Source: Poa pratensis (lineage: Eukaryota; Streptophyta; Magnoliopsida; Poales; Poaceae). From it: a stretch of 64,000 nt of DNA. Below the pieces are notes generated by a model. It was not told the origin of the DNA. It made no database searches and saw only the letters and a program-made list of their open reading frames with translations. A program made the translations under genes and the position numbers. The stretch covers positions 53,101,975 through 53,165,974 of the forward strand of contig CAMZMU010000040.1 of the NCBI GenBank assembly GCA_947311845.1. The letters are read 5' to 3'. Below are positions 1-12,938 of the stretch, piece by piece. Position 1 is the stretch's first letter, and every line of letters begins with the position of its first letter.

Positions 1-3000
1 TCAGTTTCCACACAAGAAGAGCATGGAACACTTCCCAAGGAAGAGGGACACACCAAGGTTCAAGCTCCCTCATGAGCTACGTCCCCTTTGATTATCAAGT
101 AAGTAAGCCTAGCTATATGGCTATAAAGAAAGCGCTTTACGGGAGGCAACCCGGTTGTTTTTGTTTGAGATTTTCTTTGAGTCCTCTTGCTGTAACAAGA
201 GAGTAGTTTGTTAGTTTTGTTTCTGGATTTTTAATAAAGAACCAAGTTTTACCTATTTTGGGTTTGAAAAGTTGCTATTCATTTTCGGAGAGTTTTCTGC
301 CTGCACGAAGTCTGTGCACGGTTTGATTTTTCATTTTTTATCTGTAACTCCGATTGAGCTGTAATTTGAACTGTAGCTTCAACTTTTCATCCTCTGTATA
401 CGTGATTTTTTCAGATTTTTCTGACGAGTTTAAGTAGGGTAGAAAAATGCGTTTTGCTGCTGCTGTTTTTTGGACAGATTCTGTCTTGATATTGTTTGAT
501 GCATTCTTTGAGCTTTTTGCTTGAATCTTTTTGATTCAATTGAGTTTATGAGTAGGCATACAACATTATATACTCTCTGGACATTCATATGAATTTTTGC
601 CTAAGGATTTTATGCAGCAAGGAACCTATTTGTTTATCACTACTAATATCACCCCACAGAAAAGAAATGGGAGAAACGGTGTTTTGAAGTTTTTTCACAG
701 GGATTAGAGGAGCTGCACCAAGAGCTATCCAAGGATGGTGAAGACCATAAGCTTGGGGATGTCAAGACAACCCCACTGACCAACACACTCTCGGTTTGCA
801 CACGTCTAACTTCTGTTTTTCGATCAAAGCACTTTATCGTATAAACTTGGAGCGTCTGTTTTTTTTGCTTTTGTTATTTCGGTTTGTTAATAAGACCACC
901 ACTATCATTTATATATGAGAGAGCTACTGGAAGTTTGGGTTGAATTATGTTGGATGCTATTAAATATATTGGGATAGGGATGTTTGAGTTGATTTTAAAA
1001 GATACATATAGTTGCATAATTCATGTGCTTTGAATGAATGTTAATTTGCAAGTGTGTTGTCAAGAGCTATCTTTTACCATGTTTAGATGTTGAATTTTAA
1101 CTTTACTTGGTTTAACATGGATTGATTAGTTCTATGGACACTTATGCATGCATTTAGATGGTCAACTTTCTCCCTATTGCTAGCCCAAAAATTACAACAA
1201 GTAAAAAGCTTGTTTCCCAACACCTTCAACCAAAGTTTTTCCAGTGAGTCCACCATATCTACCTATTAGCTTTATGCTATTCCAAGTATGTTTATCATGT
1301 TATATTGTGTTATCTACATTTCTGAATTTAAATGCTTATGTTATTGATTGTCATGGGAAAAATTGGTTAAAAGCTCTCACGAACTTGATGCACAATTTAC
1401 TTTTATTGCATTTAATAAGCATGAACCATTGTGATTAAAATTATGAAGTTGTGGGCTTGACAATTGTTTTGGTTGGGAGTTAGCCCATATGTGCTGTCAC
1501 ATGGCAAGCTTTCAACATTGCACTTATTTATATTTAGTTGATGTCATGTACTTTTGTTTATGGATGCCTATCATGGGTGAAATGAATGTGGATACTTAGT
1601 AAGTTCAAAGAGTTTGTATAAATGGTTAGAGAAATGCCTGGGCCGCTAATCTAAGCCATGCATCATTCATGGTGGAAATTTACAGCATAACCATAATGTT
1701 CATTCAGTGATGCACCTCATAATAAAAAGCTATACCCATAGTAAATAAAAGAGTGCTGAGATTGTTCATTGTCTGTTTGTCTTGTTGTTTTGACATGGGC
1801 TTGTTCATGTCAAGGGGCAAGAGGTACCCCAGTGCAGTTCTTGATGATACTATTATTACTTGCAATGACCTTTATTTGAATTTACTTTGTGGACCAAAGT
1901 GAGTAACACATGTGTAAGATTCAACAAGTCACACCACTCATATTTGCTTTCACTTTAAACATTAATCATTCAAGATGCTATGATAGGGGTAATGAGAGCT
2001 CCACACCAATGACTACCACATTGCAAGCATTAACTTAAGTAGAAGTGTTTGGAAGTTAGATGAAACTTATTCATGCTTTACCTCTACTTATTTATCTATC
2101 CAAAGTGTCCACCTTTTATATTCAGTTTTCATAAGAAGTACTCTATGACCACCATAGGATGTTTTTACTTTTCATTATGCATACATTTGGTCCATAGTAC
2201 TTTCTTCTATATTACACTTTGTGAATTTATCATTGAACATCTTTACATTGAGTATTTGATATCACTTCATAATTTATCTTGCATATTGTTATTCCTTTGA
2301 AGAATGAATCATTTGACTCTATGTAGCAATAGTAATCACCTTTGATATCCATTGATAGTATTAAAATGCAAAGTCCATGTTAGTTTTATCACCTTCATAC
2401 TCGGGACGAGCATGGGTTAAGCTTGGGGATGTTGATGCATGTAAAATGCATACATGAACTTTACATTTTATTACATGTTATTCCATGTTATTTGCATCAT
2501 ATAAGGGTTATATTCATGATTTATATTGAGTTTTGGGGATAATTAACAACTTCCCCATTTTTCTGGAATTAACCCTGCGCTGTCAGAAAACCCCTTTTTC
2601 TATATTTTGATGTTTCAGGGACCCAAACGACGTCCAAATGACCTGAATTTACGGGGATCATTTTTTTGGAAGGAACGAAACGTAGGCGCAAAGGAATCGA
2701 AGAAACGGAGACCAGAAGGCAAAAGGGGTGGGCCCACGCGGCCAGATTCCCTGACCGCGTGGGACCCACCATGGCCCTCGGGCCTCCGCTGCCGTCGATC
2801 TTTCTTCCCGAAGCTTCGTCTTGACCTAAAAACGACTATATATAGACCCCCCAGGGCTTTCGCGAAAGAGAGCGCCGCCGAAACACAGAAACCACGAAAC
2901 AGAGACTGGAGCTGAAGATTGGAGGGGGAAAACTCCGGCGGGGCGCTGCCGGTGTGGTCTCCTTCCCCTCCAACAACATCTCCACCGACACCATGATGAA

Positions 3001-4125
3001 GAGGGAGTAGTCCACCCCTGGACTATGGGTTTGTGGAAGTAACTTATGTATCTCTCCTCTCTATGAGCTTCACTAATTAGTACCGTATGAGCTGCTGAAC
3101 ATGATTACGGTCATCTATGTAATTCCTTTGTGGTGGATCTTTATTATGAGTTAATACATGTTTGAGATTGCAATGGTTTTGTTTCAGTTATGAAAGTAGA
3201 TGCATATTATGTACCCCGTTCTTATTTACTTGTCATGATCAAGCATGTTTATGAGAGCATGTGAGGGGGAACGTGTGCATTAGTTGGAGTAACGGGGGGT
3301 GGCTAGTGCAGTGAACGTGAGAGAAAGTTCTGCGATCCACTTGGGTTTTCTACCTTACTTTGTTGCCTCACTAGGGATAAACAAAAATACCATGCTACCG
3401 GAGAGTGGATGTGACCTTGGCCACTATCTCCATGACTAGATCTAGCATGTTCTTATTTTAACTTCATGTCATTGAACTTATTGCTATGCTCTGATTTATC
3501 TTAATTACTAAGGTGTTATGATTTAGTTCGCATCTTGGTGGAGCATAAGAGAGAGAACAACTTATACTTGAGATCTCTATGTTAGGACGTGATGCCCATA
3601 TTATTAATAACTTGTCAAACCATGTCTTGCCATCTTACATGTTAATTTTAGTGTTCCATTGTCTACCACGTTATCAAGAGAGAGTGCATTTGTGAAACCA
3701 TGAACCCCGGTCCATTTTTAATCATAAGAAACACCTTTCCAACACTTTTATCATCACTTTTGTTTGCTGCCATTATTAAATCCGAAAATACAAAAACACT
3801 TTTACATCTTGCATTCATCATAAAAAACCCAAAAATATCATTTATCATTACTACCATCATCCTTGCATATTTATTTTACCATCATTGCATATTTACTACT
3901 GTTTGCATATTTATTTTATTATCATTCTCACACCTTGTGCTTGACAACCACTTGGTGAGGTTGAGGGCACAAAACAATTTATTTTGTTGCAGGTTCTCAA
4001 GAGAAGGATAAGGAGATAACACCTGAAATACTGGTTCCCCGAGAGTTCGATATTAAACCCTCGAGTCACCCCTCGTGGGGAAAACTGTCTTCCACTACTA
4101 CATACACTCTGCACTTGGAGTCTCA
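1..4125 (+). mobile_element. 3' part of an Athila-like gypsy LTR retrotransposon (internal 3' region plus 3' LTR), cut by the window edge
   Basis: Bases 1-2420 are AT-rich noncoding sequence. They include a conserved block near 120-160 (gctataaagaaagcgc... gggaggcaacccgg) of the type found after the polyprotein of Triticeae Athila-like gypsy elements. A purine-rich tract at about 2415-2430 (ttaagcttggggatg) precedes the LTR, which starts near 2430-2433. The LTR runs about 1.7 kb to near 4125, ending in a cttggagtctca-type end. No gag, RT or integrase coding lies in the visible part. The short frames at 1244-1438 and 2073-2300 are not protein-like. Family assignment is from remembered sequence style, so the exact family name is left open. 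The target duplication cannot be checked because the 5' end is outside the window. Confidence 0.7.
2431..4125 (+). repeat. 3' LTR of the gypsy element
   Basis: Begins just after the purine tract at 2415-2430 with TGTTGATGCATG. It contains the block 'agtccacccctggactatggg' near 3010-3027 and 'gttgaggg' near 3960, both typical of long Triticeae gypsy LTRs. The end is placed at about 4125 by analogy with ends of the form 'cttggagtc..ca'. The end is uncertain by some tens of bases. Confidence 0.6.
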
Positions 4126-4164
4126 ACCTAACCCATTTACTTTTCACGCAGGTAACTACGTGAA

Positions 4165-5331
4165 GGGCCATCAACGACGCCATGCGGATATTCTTCCTCT
4201 TGAGGCTCGCCGCGATTCGAGCGTGCTCCTCGTCGACATCGAGGGGCTCATCCTCAATGTCGACCACATCGGCCTCCGTCTCGGGCATGGTCGCATTCGG
4301 GTCTTCTGTCTCGGCGTCTTCCGGGTCGAAGAAGGCCGCCGTCGGGTCTTGTGTCTCGGCGTCGGCAGGGTCGATGTAGGTGCGGCCGTTGATCATGTCG
4401 TGCATGATTGTGTCGTCGAAGTAGGCCGGGTCGGTCGGCGTCGTGGGAGGCATGTCGTCGTTGAACATGAGGGCACGGGCCTCGGGCATGGTCATCTTGG
4501 CCGCCATGAACCTCGATTTGCCACGCGAAAGCCCGTCGCCGGCACTCAGTGTCAAGTTGAGGTCGAGCGGCTTCGGGTCCAACGGGACCGACGAAATCTC
4601 CGGCGAGGCCTCACGGGAGCCCAGCCGCGACACTTGGTGAAGAGCGACGACCGGTGAGGGCGTCGAGGGCGCCGGGGAGGACGATCTTGGTGGCTTGGCG
4701 GAGGAGGCCGAGCTTCCGGCCGATGCGGCCAGAGTGGGGGAGAGGCCACCGAATGGGAGTGCAAAAACCTCACCCTTGAGGAGAAGCACAGCTCGGGCAG
4801 CGGCCTGCGTCGCGATGAGATCCTGGTTGGCCTGGGCCTCGATGGCGGCGAGCCTCTCCTTCTCCTCGGCCGCTGCCTTTGCGGCCTTCGCCTCGGCCAA
4901 GCGCTCCCGAGTCCTCTCCCTCCGGCCTTGTCGCTTGCCCGACTCCGGCTTCCTCTCCTTCTTCTCCTTCTTCACCACCAGCAGGGCGGCGCCGGCAGCG
5001 GCCGTGGTTTTCGACAACCCGTCCTCCATCGCGGGGCAAAGGCTGGGGCGGCGGCGGCTGTGGCTGGGCAAGGGTTTGGGGACGAATGGAATGGGGATAG
5101 GATGTGTGGCTGGCCATTGGGCCCGACGCGGACAGGGAGGAGAAAGGGGCGGACCGAGAGGCTGTCCGTCCCACCCCAAACCTGGACCAAAGTTGGGCCG
5201 CGTTTGGGGCGAATTCTCGTGTCCGGGCAAACACTGGTCCCTTTGCGCCAGCCCGTTGGAGCACCTCCTCTGTCCGTTCGGACAAAAGAGGACTGGGCTG
5301 GTCCGTTTGCGCCAGCCCGTTGGAGGTGCCC
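4165..5331 (-). mobile_element. Truncated PIF/Harbinger-like TIR element with ORF1-type N-terminal coding
   Basis: The right terminus reads ...cgttggaggtgccc followed by TAA (5332-5334). It is the inverted form of the GGGCA(T/C)CTCCAAC ends seen on the TTA-flanked elements elsewhere in this window. A minus-strand reading frame starts at about 5029 (MEDGLSKTTAAAGAALLVVK). It has a basic, Ala/Glu-rich coiled-coil-like stretch (RERLAEAKAAKAAAEEKE), then the block MTMPEARALMFNDDMPPTTP and an acidic Asp/Glu-rich tail. This resembles the N-terminal part of ORF1-like proteins of grass Harbinger elements. The frame then runs into the flanking LTR, so the C-terminal part and left TIR are missing. The assignment to PIF/Harbinger is inferred from TIR style and the 3-bp T-A target. 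Confidence 0.55.
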
Positions 5332-5334
5332 TAA

Positions 5335-5974
5335 GAGCAGCTGGTTGTTGGTTGTCAAGCTCATTATCACCAATGGTGGCCACTAGTAAAATGCGTAATC
5401 GATAGGTACTGTTACTGTTGAAATTAGTAATAATCTAATAGTAGATGCTGATAAGAACGTATAGAAATTAAGAACAATGAAGACGGTTGGGACGATGTCC
5501 TTGTCAAACTCATAGTACTTGGACTTTCTTTTTTTTTTCTTTGCTGACAAACGAAGTTGATATATAGCGGTACTTGTTGTCTCTCACTTAGTTAATTAAT
5601 GGACATTAGTAACCCCATGTATTTTCGAAAACTTTAAATGGAGCTCTGCCTATATGAACTCAGGTTTTAAATTTCAAAACCTTCATTTTTACATTTCGAT
5701 AAATTCTGAAGAAAATATAAAAGTACATACTATGCACGTCTAGAGTTTTATCGAGATAACTTTTTAGGTGTGATCTGCACAAAAAAGAAAAATGTTAAGA
5801 TCAAAATCAAGTTTTGAATGCTTATTTAGAGCCAAAATTTTGTTATTTTTGGTAGCCGAAAATACTATGTCTTTTTTAAGAAATTTTGCAGGTTCATAGA
5901 AATTATCATTTGTAAAAAATAGAATTTTCTGAAGCTTTTAAATATGATTTTTGTAAGGTGTCGACCTCACGGGT
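5335..5974. other. AT-rich intergenic stretch, nothing recognised
   Basis: Low-complexity AT-rich sequence between the Harbinger-like remnant and a CACTA end. I see no coding frame and no clear repeat ends. Confidence 0.5.
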
Positions 5975-8900
5975 CACTAGTAGAAAAATGGCCTCTAGTC
6001 CCGGTTGGCAAGGGCCTTTAGTCCCGGTTATCCAACCGGTACTACGCAATCGGGACTAAAGGCCCCGTCCTTTAGTCCCGGTTGGACACAAACCGGGACT
6101 AAAGGCTGAAAGTGCATGTTGCCCCCATGCGTGGTTTTGGTAATTAATGACAATCTTTATGGACTAATGTTTGCATTGAGATATCCTTGTAGATCTTGTC
6201 CATAGGAAAATAAAGGAGTTCATGTGTTGGACTCTACAAGCTTACATGGTAAAGTATGGCTTGAAAAAGAAGATTGAGGGAACATTCATATTTATCTCCA
6301 AGCCATCCTATATGTCAAGAGAAGAAGATGAAGTGCAAGTTCAATATGATCCATCTCGGAAGATATCATTTGTTTGAAGCTTGCAATGGATACATGAAGA
6401 CAGAGCTAAACAAGACTCTCCCATAATGGGGTATGGGGGAGTTGGAGAAGTCTTCATCAAGCATGTGCTAGCAAGCATGATCAAGAAAGGTGTTCCAACT
6501 TGAGAGAGTCAAGATCGTCATCATCTAACTCAAGTGGAATGCGCAAGGCAAAGGTATGATCTTGATAGGTTTCTATTTTACCGGTCTCATGTTGTTAGTG
6601 GGAGACCGGGTTATAGGATAGATGCGTACTATCAAGAGGGGCTCTCAATGAGTAACTTGATCGCATCTTTGTGGAGAGCTCAAACCTTTGCATACTTGGC
6701 ATATCATCTTTCTTGGTTCTTATTTGGCTTTTATCCATGTGAGAATTTAGAGCTTGTGTTCATCTCCATACCAAGCTCTAGTTCATCAAAAACGGATTTC
6801 ATATGAATATCTTGTTGAGTTTTTGATGTTGGAGGTTTTACCGGTTTGTCTTTTCTAGAGAGGTAAAACTCTCCTCTATTGGTTTCTTCCTCACATGATG
6901 GACTATGATGTGTATATGCATGATCTTGTAGAGCTTGTGATTATCTTCGAAACAAGTCCAAGATCATAGAAAACGGAGTCCGGATGAAAAACTTGTTGTG
7001 TTTCGGGTTTGGAAATATTATCGGTTTATCCGTGAGGAAAGTTCCACACCTTCCCATGGTAGGAAAGCTCTTGTTGCTGTCTTTCCAACAAAATTGGTTT
7101 CACCTGATTTGGATTTCGTACGTGAAAGTTATTGAGTTTGCAGTTTTGCTGATTTGCCAGGCCGGAGTCTCCAGTGTGCTCCAACCGAAGTCTCCGGACT
7201 GAGGATTTCTTGTCAAAGGACTCAGGGTGGAGAGCCACTGCATAGGGGACCGGAATGTCTGCGGAGCCTCCGGCCAAGGCCGGGGTCTCCGGTCTCTCAG
7301 ACCGGAGTCTCCGGTGTAAGTTTCCTGCAACGGCTATTTTTTCTGGGGACCTATAATGGCCCCCTTCTTCCCCAATGTGAGTAGCTCTTCCAAGCACGAT
7401 TTTTCCCCATCTTTCGCCTCTATTGTTGACCTTGGAAAGCTTGCCCCTCTCTCAATTCCTCCCATGATTCTTGCATATCTTTGTGGGAAAAGAGAGAGGA
7501 GATCTAGATCTACATTTCTATCAATCCATCTCTCCTCTAAGTGAGGGGAACCTAGTAGATCTTGATCTTGGAGTTCTTGTGTGGTTCACTTCTTTGTTCT
7601 TCCTCTCTTATCCCCCACAGTATTAGTTGCTTTTTGGTGGGATTTGGGAGTGAAGGAGTTGAACACTTCTTGTGTTCTTGCCTTTGCTTTTGTGCATCGG
7701 TTTGCTCTCTCACGAGGATTCGTGGAAGTGAAAGTTTGTGAGTTGTTTCTCTTGGGTTGTTGGACCCTAGATGGTGTTCTTGAGGCCTTTTGGGTCAAGG
7801 CCTTTTGTGGCTAGTTGGGACCTTTTGTGGTCACTTGGGAGCTCCCAATCCTTTTGTGGGTTGTGTCTCAAGATTGTTGTAAGGGGATCGATTTCCGCCC
7901 AAAAGGAAATCAATAGTGGAAGGTGAACCGAGCTTTTGGGCGAGATTCATCGGAGAATAGGGTGAGGCCTTTTGTGGCATCTTGAGTTTGAAACTCACAC
8001 CCCTCCAACGAGGCGTACTCCCCTAAAAAGGAGGAACTCGGGAATACATCATCGTCTCGCGTGCCTCGGTTATTTCTATACCCGAGCTCTTTACTTATGC
8101 ACTTTATATTGTGATAACCTTCGTGTTTGAAGTATTATATCTTGCTATCACCTTGTTACTTGTCTTGCTTAGCATAAGTTGTTGGTGCACATAGGTGAAC
8201 CTAGTATATTTAGGTTGTATGCTTGTTAAATTAAAACACCTAGTTTTATTCCACATTTATCAAGACTAAACCGGAAAAGTTTTAAATCGCCTATTCACCC
8301 CCCCTAGGCGACATCCTTGTCCTTTCAAAGGCCCTCCACATGGCTGTGGTCGAGCGCTGGAGGCTGGACCAACCGGGACTAAAGATTGCGTGTTTTGCAT
8401 TCAATTTTTTTTCATTTTGTGTTTTCCTTTTCATTTTGTGTTTTCCATTCAATTCCTTTTCATTTCAAACAAGTTTTCATATACATATTCTACGCTACTA
8501 CATACTGTACACGTTGATGCATATATAATATAATTTCTCTTACGAGCACACATATATATACAATTTGGTATATATATATCTACTTAATTACATGGAGATC
8601 ATTAAATTACATGGAAGCATTAGTGGCAATGGTATTCTCCGATTTCAGATATGACCTCCTTAAGCAAAAAATCGCGCCAATTCCTCTTGAATTGCTCGTA
8701 GGCTATTCTTTGGTAGGAGCTTCTCCCGCATATCTTCCATCTAGATCAATATGAATATATGAGTAAAAGAAGGCACAGAAAAAGGGAAAAATTCACCAAA
8801 ACAACTAGATTATGACACTAGTAAGGTGACAACATGTTCAGGATTTTAGGAATGATCCACTAATACATACTTGGCCACTAGACAGAATGTACAATTTTTT
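5975..8900 (+). mobile_element. CACTA (En/Spm) element remnant interrupted by a solo LTR
   Basis: The left terminus is CACTAGTAGAAAAATGGCCTC at 5975. It is followed by inverted subterminal repeats of the type 'tagtcccggttgg' / 'ccaaccgggactaaag' (6000-6105, and again at 8370-8386 after the inserted LTR). The element is split at the target AAGGC by a copia LTR (6107-8327). After 8390 the sequence is AT-rich and noncoding, and no right-hand TAGTG terminus could be fixed, so the end at about 8900 is a guess. No transposase coding is visible. Confidence 0.65.
6107..8327 (+). mobile_element. Solo LTR of a SIRE/Maximus-like copia retrotransposon
   Basis: A 2221-bp block starts TGAAAGTGCATGTTGCCCCC and ends ...CATCCTTGTCCTTTCA. 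It is flanked by a perfect 5-bp target duplication AAGGC (6102-6106 and 8328-8332). There is no internal domain, primer-binding site or polypurine tract, so it is a solo LTR left by LTR-LTR recombination. Its target is the subterminal region of a CACTA element. Within it, 7160-7320 is rich in repeats of the form tctccgg. The long LTR and TGAAAG start suggest the SIRE lineage. Confidence 0.85.
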
Positions 8901-9974
8901 CTATCATGTCTAGATATTTAGAAATTATCAAACTCACTACAAAATTTAAATAACCACAGCTCTTGAGAAACAGTATATAGCAACAGACTAACAGAGCAAC
9001 ATTCACTATATGCATGGTGTTAATGCTATTGAACTAAATATATCTTTCACAACTTCTAACCATCGTGAATTTCCAAACTTTTCCCAATTTAAAATGAATA
9101 TCAAATTAGTTTACATATCGTCTTATCAGTTTATGTTTAATACATAATTTGTTACTGAATTTTCATATTTACTAGCATGCTACAACCACTATGGAAATAT
9201 TAACTATAACATGTAGATAATTACAATCCGCCTCATGTACGTTATATTTGAATTGTAATGGGTGCGTAGTTTCGAGCATGCGTGTGAACGAAATTGATGT
9301 TCTCATCCCCAACAATTCAGTATTGGCGGCAGCTAAAAATAAAAAACACTAGCCATATTTATTGGTCACTGCTCTTATGAATGCTATCATTTATCGCAAT
9401 AATTAGTTCGCTATGGTAATTTTGGGGGATGAATTTTTCCATGTCTATAGTTGATTAAACTAGTGTTTTGATACATAGTGACTACACCATTTTGTTTAGA
9501 GCACTACTGTGAGTTTAGCCAACTCAGCCCGGCCGACATCAAATCACAACTCAAACACTAAGCGCTAGAACTATACGGTTTCATGAGCGGGTGGGCGCAC
9601 CCTAATTATACTTATACAAGGCTATTGTACTATCATCACTCCTCATAGTTCTATCACTGAATTTACAACAAAATATCCAAGTAGTGCATTCCTTATGAAT
9701 ATCTTAGATTTCTCTATTTATTCCGTGAAATGGTAAATAACTAAATAATCATGGCAAATGCCTAGTCTCAAGATATTTCTTAATATACCTTGAAGTATTT
9801 CTTTAGCATTTTCTATCATGTATATCTAGGTTTGTAAGAGAGCTAGCAACTCTCCTCGAATGTTCTCCACATGACTTGTTCTTAACAAGTACTCTTGGTT
9901 AATCTGTTCTCAGCAAAGAAAAAAGGTGGGTGTGTGAAAGGGATTGTGGTTCTGACTTCTGAGAGAGACAGGGT
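8333..9974. other. CACTA remainder and AT-rich upstream region of the NFD4-like gene
   Basis: Bases to about 8900 belong to the CACTA remnant. From there to about 9970 the sequence is AT-rich with no coding frame or recognisable repeat end. The last few hundred bases should include the promoter of the gene starting at 10383, but I cannot fix a TATA box. Confidence 0.5.
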
Positions 9975-10382
9975 GTGGTTGTGAGGCTTTGTCTCATTTC
10001 AGACCATCACTCCCGCCACCCGCCACCCAGCCTACTGACTAGGCCCATACTAGCTCGCCGATCTGCCACGCCGGCCCAGACAATTCTCTCGCTTTCCCTT
10101 GCCAAATCCGGAGACCGGCAGCTTGCCCGGCCGGGCCGACGCTGCCGACCGTCGCCATCGATCTCCGCCTTCTCACCGTCCTTTTCCAGCGTTTCCTCCA
10201 CCTGCCAAAGCCAGAGGGTTCAGATTCAGCTGCCCAAAACCCCCATTAAAAATTCCCTCACACACTCGCGAATCCCACGGAGCTTTCCCTTCTTCCTCTT
10301 GCCCCAGAAAAAAAACCCAAGCTTTGGCCGAGAGCGCCAGCTGCCCACCAAAGCGAGAGCTCGATCGCGGGCGGTGGTCAGG

Positions 10383-12938
10383 ATGCGGGCGGGGGCGATG
10401 AAGGCGGGGAGCCGGCCGCCGTGGCTGGGGCTGGGCGCGGCGGTGTGGGTGCAGGTGGCGGGGGGAGCCAGCTCCACCTTCGCGCTCTACTCGCACGCGC
10501 TCAAGCTCGCGCTCGGGGTCGACCAGAGGAGCCTCGGCCTGCTCGCCGTCGCCTGCGACGTCGGGGACAACCTCGGCCTGCTCCCTGGAGTCCTCTGCAA
10601 CAGGCTCCACCCGGCCCTGCTCCTGCTCATAGGCGCCGCCACCTGCGTTCTCGGGTATGGAACCACCTGGCTCGCCGTCTCCGGCGTCGCCCCGGCGCTG
10701 CCTTACTGGCTGGTGAGCTCTCGATCTTACTCTACTTTTTAAATCCTTCTTCTATTTTTTTTGTACTTTAATCCTGTACATTAATCTTCGATCAATTCCT
10801 CCGAAGCCAATTTCTTAAGATCCGTTTTCTTTCAGTAGTTGCGATCGGGTAGACATTAGTGTAAGGTTGTGAAATTGAACTTGAACTGCTCTGCTGTATT
10901 ATAGTGCAAGTAATTTCAGGGTAAAGGCATATTCTTTTGTGCCAAGTGGCCTCTTTTGCAGGTGCAAGTTAACTCCCCTGATGTTTTTATAATATGCAAT
11001 TATAATGAACCTGCTCCTCGTAAACGAATGTCCCTTTCCAAGATCCCAGAAACTGAAATATTATAGCAAACACTAGCAAACAAGGAAGCCCTGATACTAT
11101 TTGGGCGACAGAAGGCACCATTGGGCTTCATTTGCCAGCACTATATATGCACATATTGAGCCTTTTGTGGGAGACTTCACTCTGGTACTAGTGTAAATTG
11201 ACCAGTAACCCTTTTCCTGTATTGCATTGCAGATATGGTTGGCATTGTGCCTTGCTGCAAACAGTGGCGCATGGTTGGGAACTGCCGTTTTGGTGACCAA
11301 CATGAGGAACTTCCCACTCAGCAGAGGTGCCGTTGCAGGCATCCTTAAAGGCTACGCTGGTCTAAGTGCTGCTGTATACACTGAAATATACACTGGCATC
11401 TTTCACGATTCAGCTGCAAGCCTCTTGCTCTTACTCACTCTGGGAGTTCCTGCTGTGTGCTTTCTGACAATGTACTTTGTGAGGCCTTGTGAACCCTCCC
11501 TGGCGCCGAATTCTTCGGAGCAAGTTCACTTCCTGTTCACCCAAATCGGGAGTATTCTTCTCGGGGTTTATCTTGTCGGGGCAACAGTATTGGATCACGC
11601 CGTAACACTTTCAGATGCTCTGAACTATTCTATTCTTGCTATTATGGTCCTTCTCATTTTTGCACCATTTGCAATACCCCTGAAAATGACATTGTTTCCA
11701 AGTAACCAAGGAAAAGGCCCGTTGGACTCTTCCGCCGCTGACAATGATCATACGGAACCATTTCTTCCGCCTTCTTCCTCTGGATCAAGCCTTGCTACTC
11801 TAGAAGATGATGATGCCTCAGATATCGACATTCTCTTGGCGGAGGGTGAAGGGGCAGTAAAGCAGACGAGAAGAAGACCAAAAAGGGGAGAGGACTTCAG
11901 ATTTCGTGAAGCACTGCTCAAGGCAGATTTCTGGCTTCTCTTTGCAGTATATTTTATCGGCGTTGGATCTGGAGTAACCGTTCTTAACAATTTAGCACAA
12001 GTTGGAATTGCAGCTGGTGTTGTGGACACAAGTATATTGCTCTCTCTGTTCAGTTTCTTCAACTTTCTTGGCCGTTTAGGAGGTGGTGCTGTTTCTGAGT
12101 ATCTTCTCAGGTAACAGAATCTCCTGTTTTATTCAAGTGCATTTGCTCTGCAAAGATTAATTTATAGGATGTACTTTCATCTACCAGTCCAAGCATCAGT
12201 TGTGTATTAGCTGAATTTAATGATTAAAGCATCTATTCCAGCTTGAAATTACTTTTTTTTCTATCAAAAAGGAGAAAAATTCCCGGCCTCTGCATCAATC
12301 AATACATACGGCCATCATTATTTCAGATTATTCACTGTTAACTGTAGAGAAGTCCAGTCCCAACTGTATATTTAGTCCACAACTTGTTTGGGTGCATGGT
12401 TGAAATACATTGATTTGGATTTTGAGTTTTGATATGACCATCCTGCTTCATTTTCAGGTCATGGATACTTCCACGGACAGTATTGATTATATGCACCCAA
12501 GTTGTGATGATAATTACATACCTGCTATTTGCACTGGGTCTCCGCGCTACACTTCATGTCTCTGTTGCCTTACTTGCCATATGCTACGGTATCCAATTCT
12601 CCGTGATGATCTCAACTGCATCAGAATTGTTTGGGTTGAAGCAATTTGGAAAGATCTACAATTTCATCTCACTGGGGAATCCACTTGGAGCGCTCTTGTT
12701 TAATAGTCTTGCAGGGTATGTTTATGATCTTGAAGTGGAAAAACAGCACACAACAACGCCGGTCTTTGATATCGCGTGCCATGGACCCAATTGCTTCAGG
12801 CTTACGTTTTATGTTCTGTCTGGCATGGCCTGCTTGGGTACATTGCTGAGCATAATTCTGACCGTGAGGATTCGTCCAGTATATCAGATGCTCTACGGTG
12901 GGGGATCCTTCAGCATGCCCAGGAGCTCTGCACACTGA
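10383..12938 (+). CDS. NFD4-like / nodulin-like major facilitator transporter, copy 1 (3 exons)
   Basis: Exons are 10383-10712, 11233-12110 and 12458-12938. All introns are GT-AG, and the product is 562 aa. The N-terminal half (from about residue 10, RPPWLGLGAAVWVQ) fits the Nodulin-like domain. The block NMRNFPLSRGAVAGILKGY at about 135-155 is a strong family signature. A hydrophilic acidic loop near 280-325 (LEDDDASDIDILLAEGEGA) separates it from a C-terminal MFS-like half with DFWLLFAVYFIGVGSG and FLGRLGGGAVSEYLLR. About twelve hydrophobic segments suggest a multi-pass membrane protein. Family members include Arabidopsis NFD4 and related putative solute carriers; the substrate is unknown. 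ATG 10383 is chosen because it keeps the family N-terminus; MKAGSRPPW at 10398 is an alternative. A close paralogue lies at 37463-40270. The gene converges on EXO5 downstream. Confidence 0.9.

Noticed and set aside
3911..5383. Treating the whole 490-aa frame as one gene
   Set aside because: Its ends run through the TIR and into the gypsy LTR; only about 5029 down to about 4165 looks like ORF1-type coding.
9975..10382. Upstream in-frame extension of the NFD4-like gene from 9975
   Set aside because: The extension (MVVRLCLISDHHSRHPPPSL...) is low in complexity and the family N-terminus fits the ATG at 10383.
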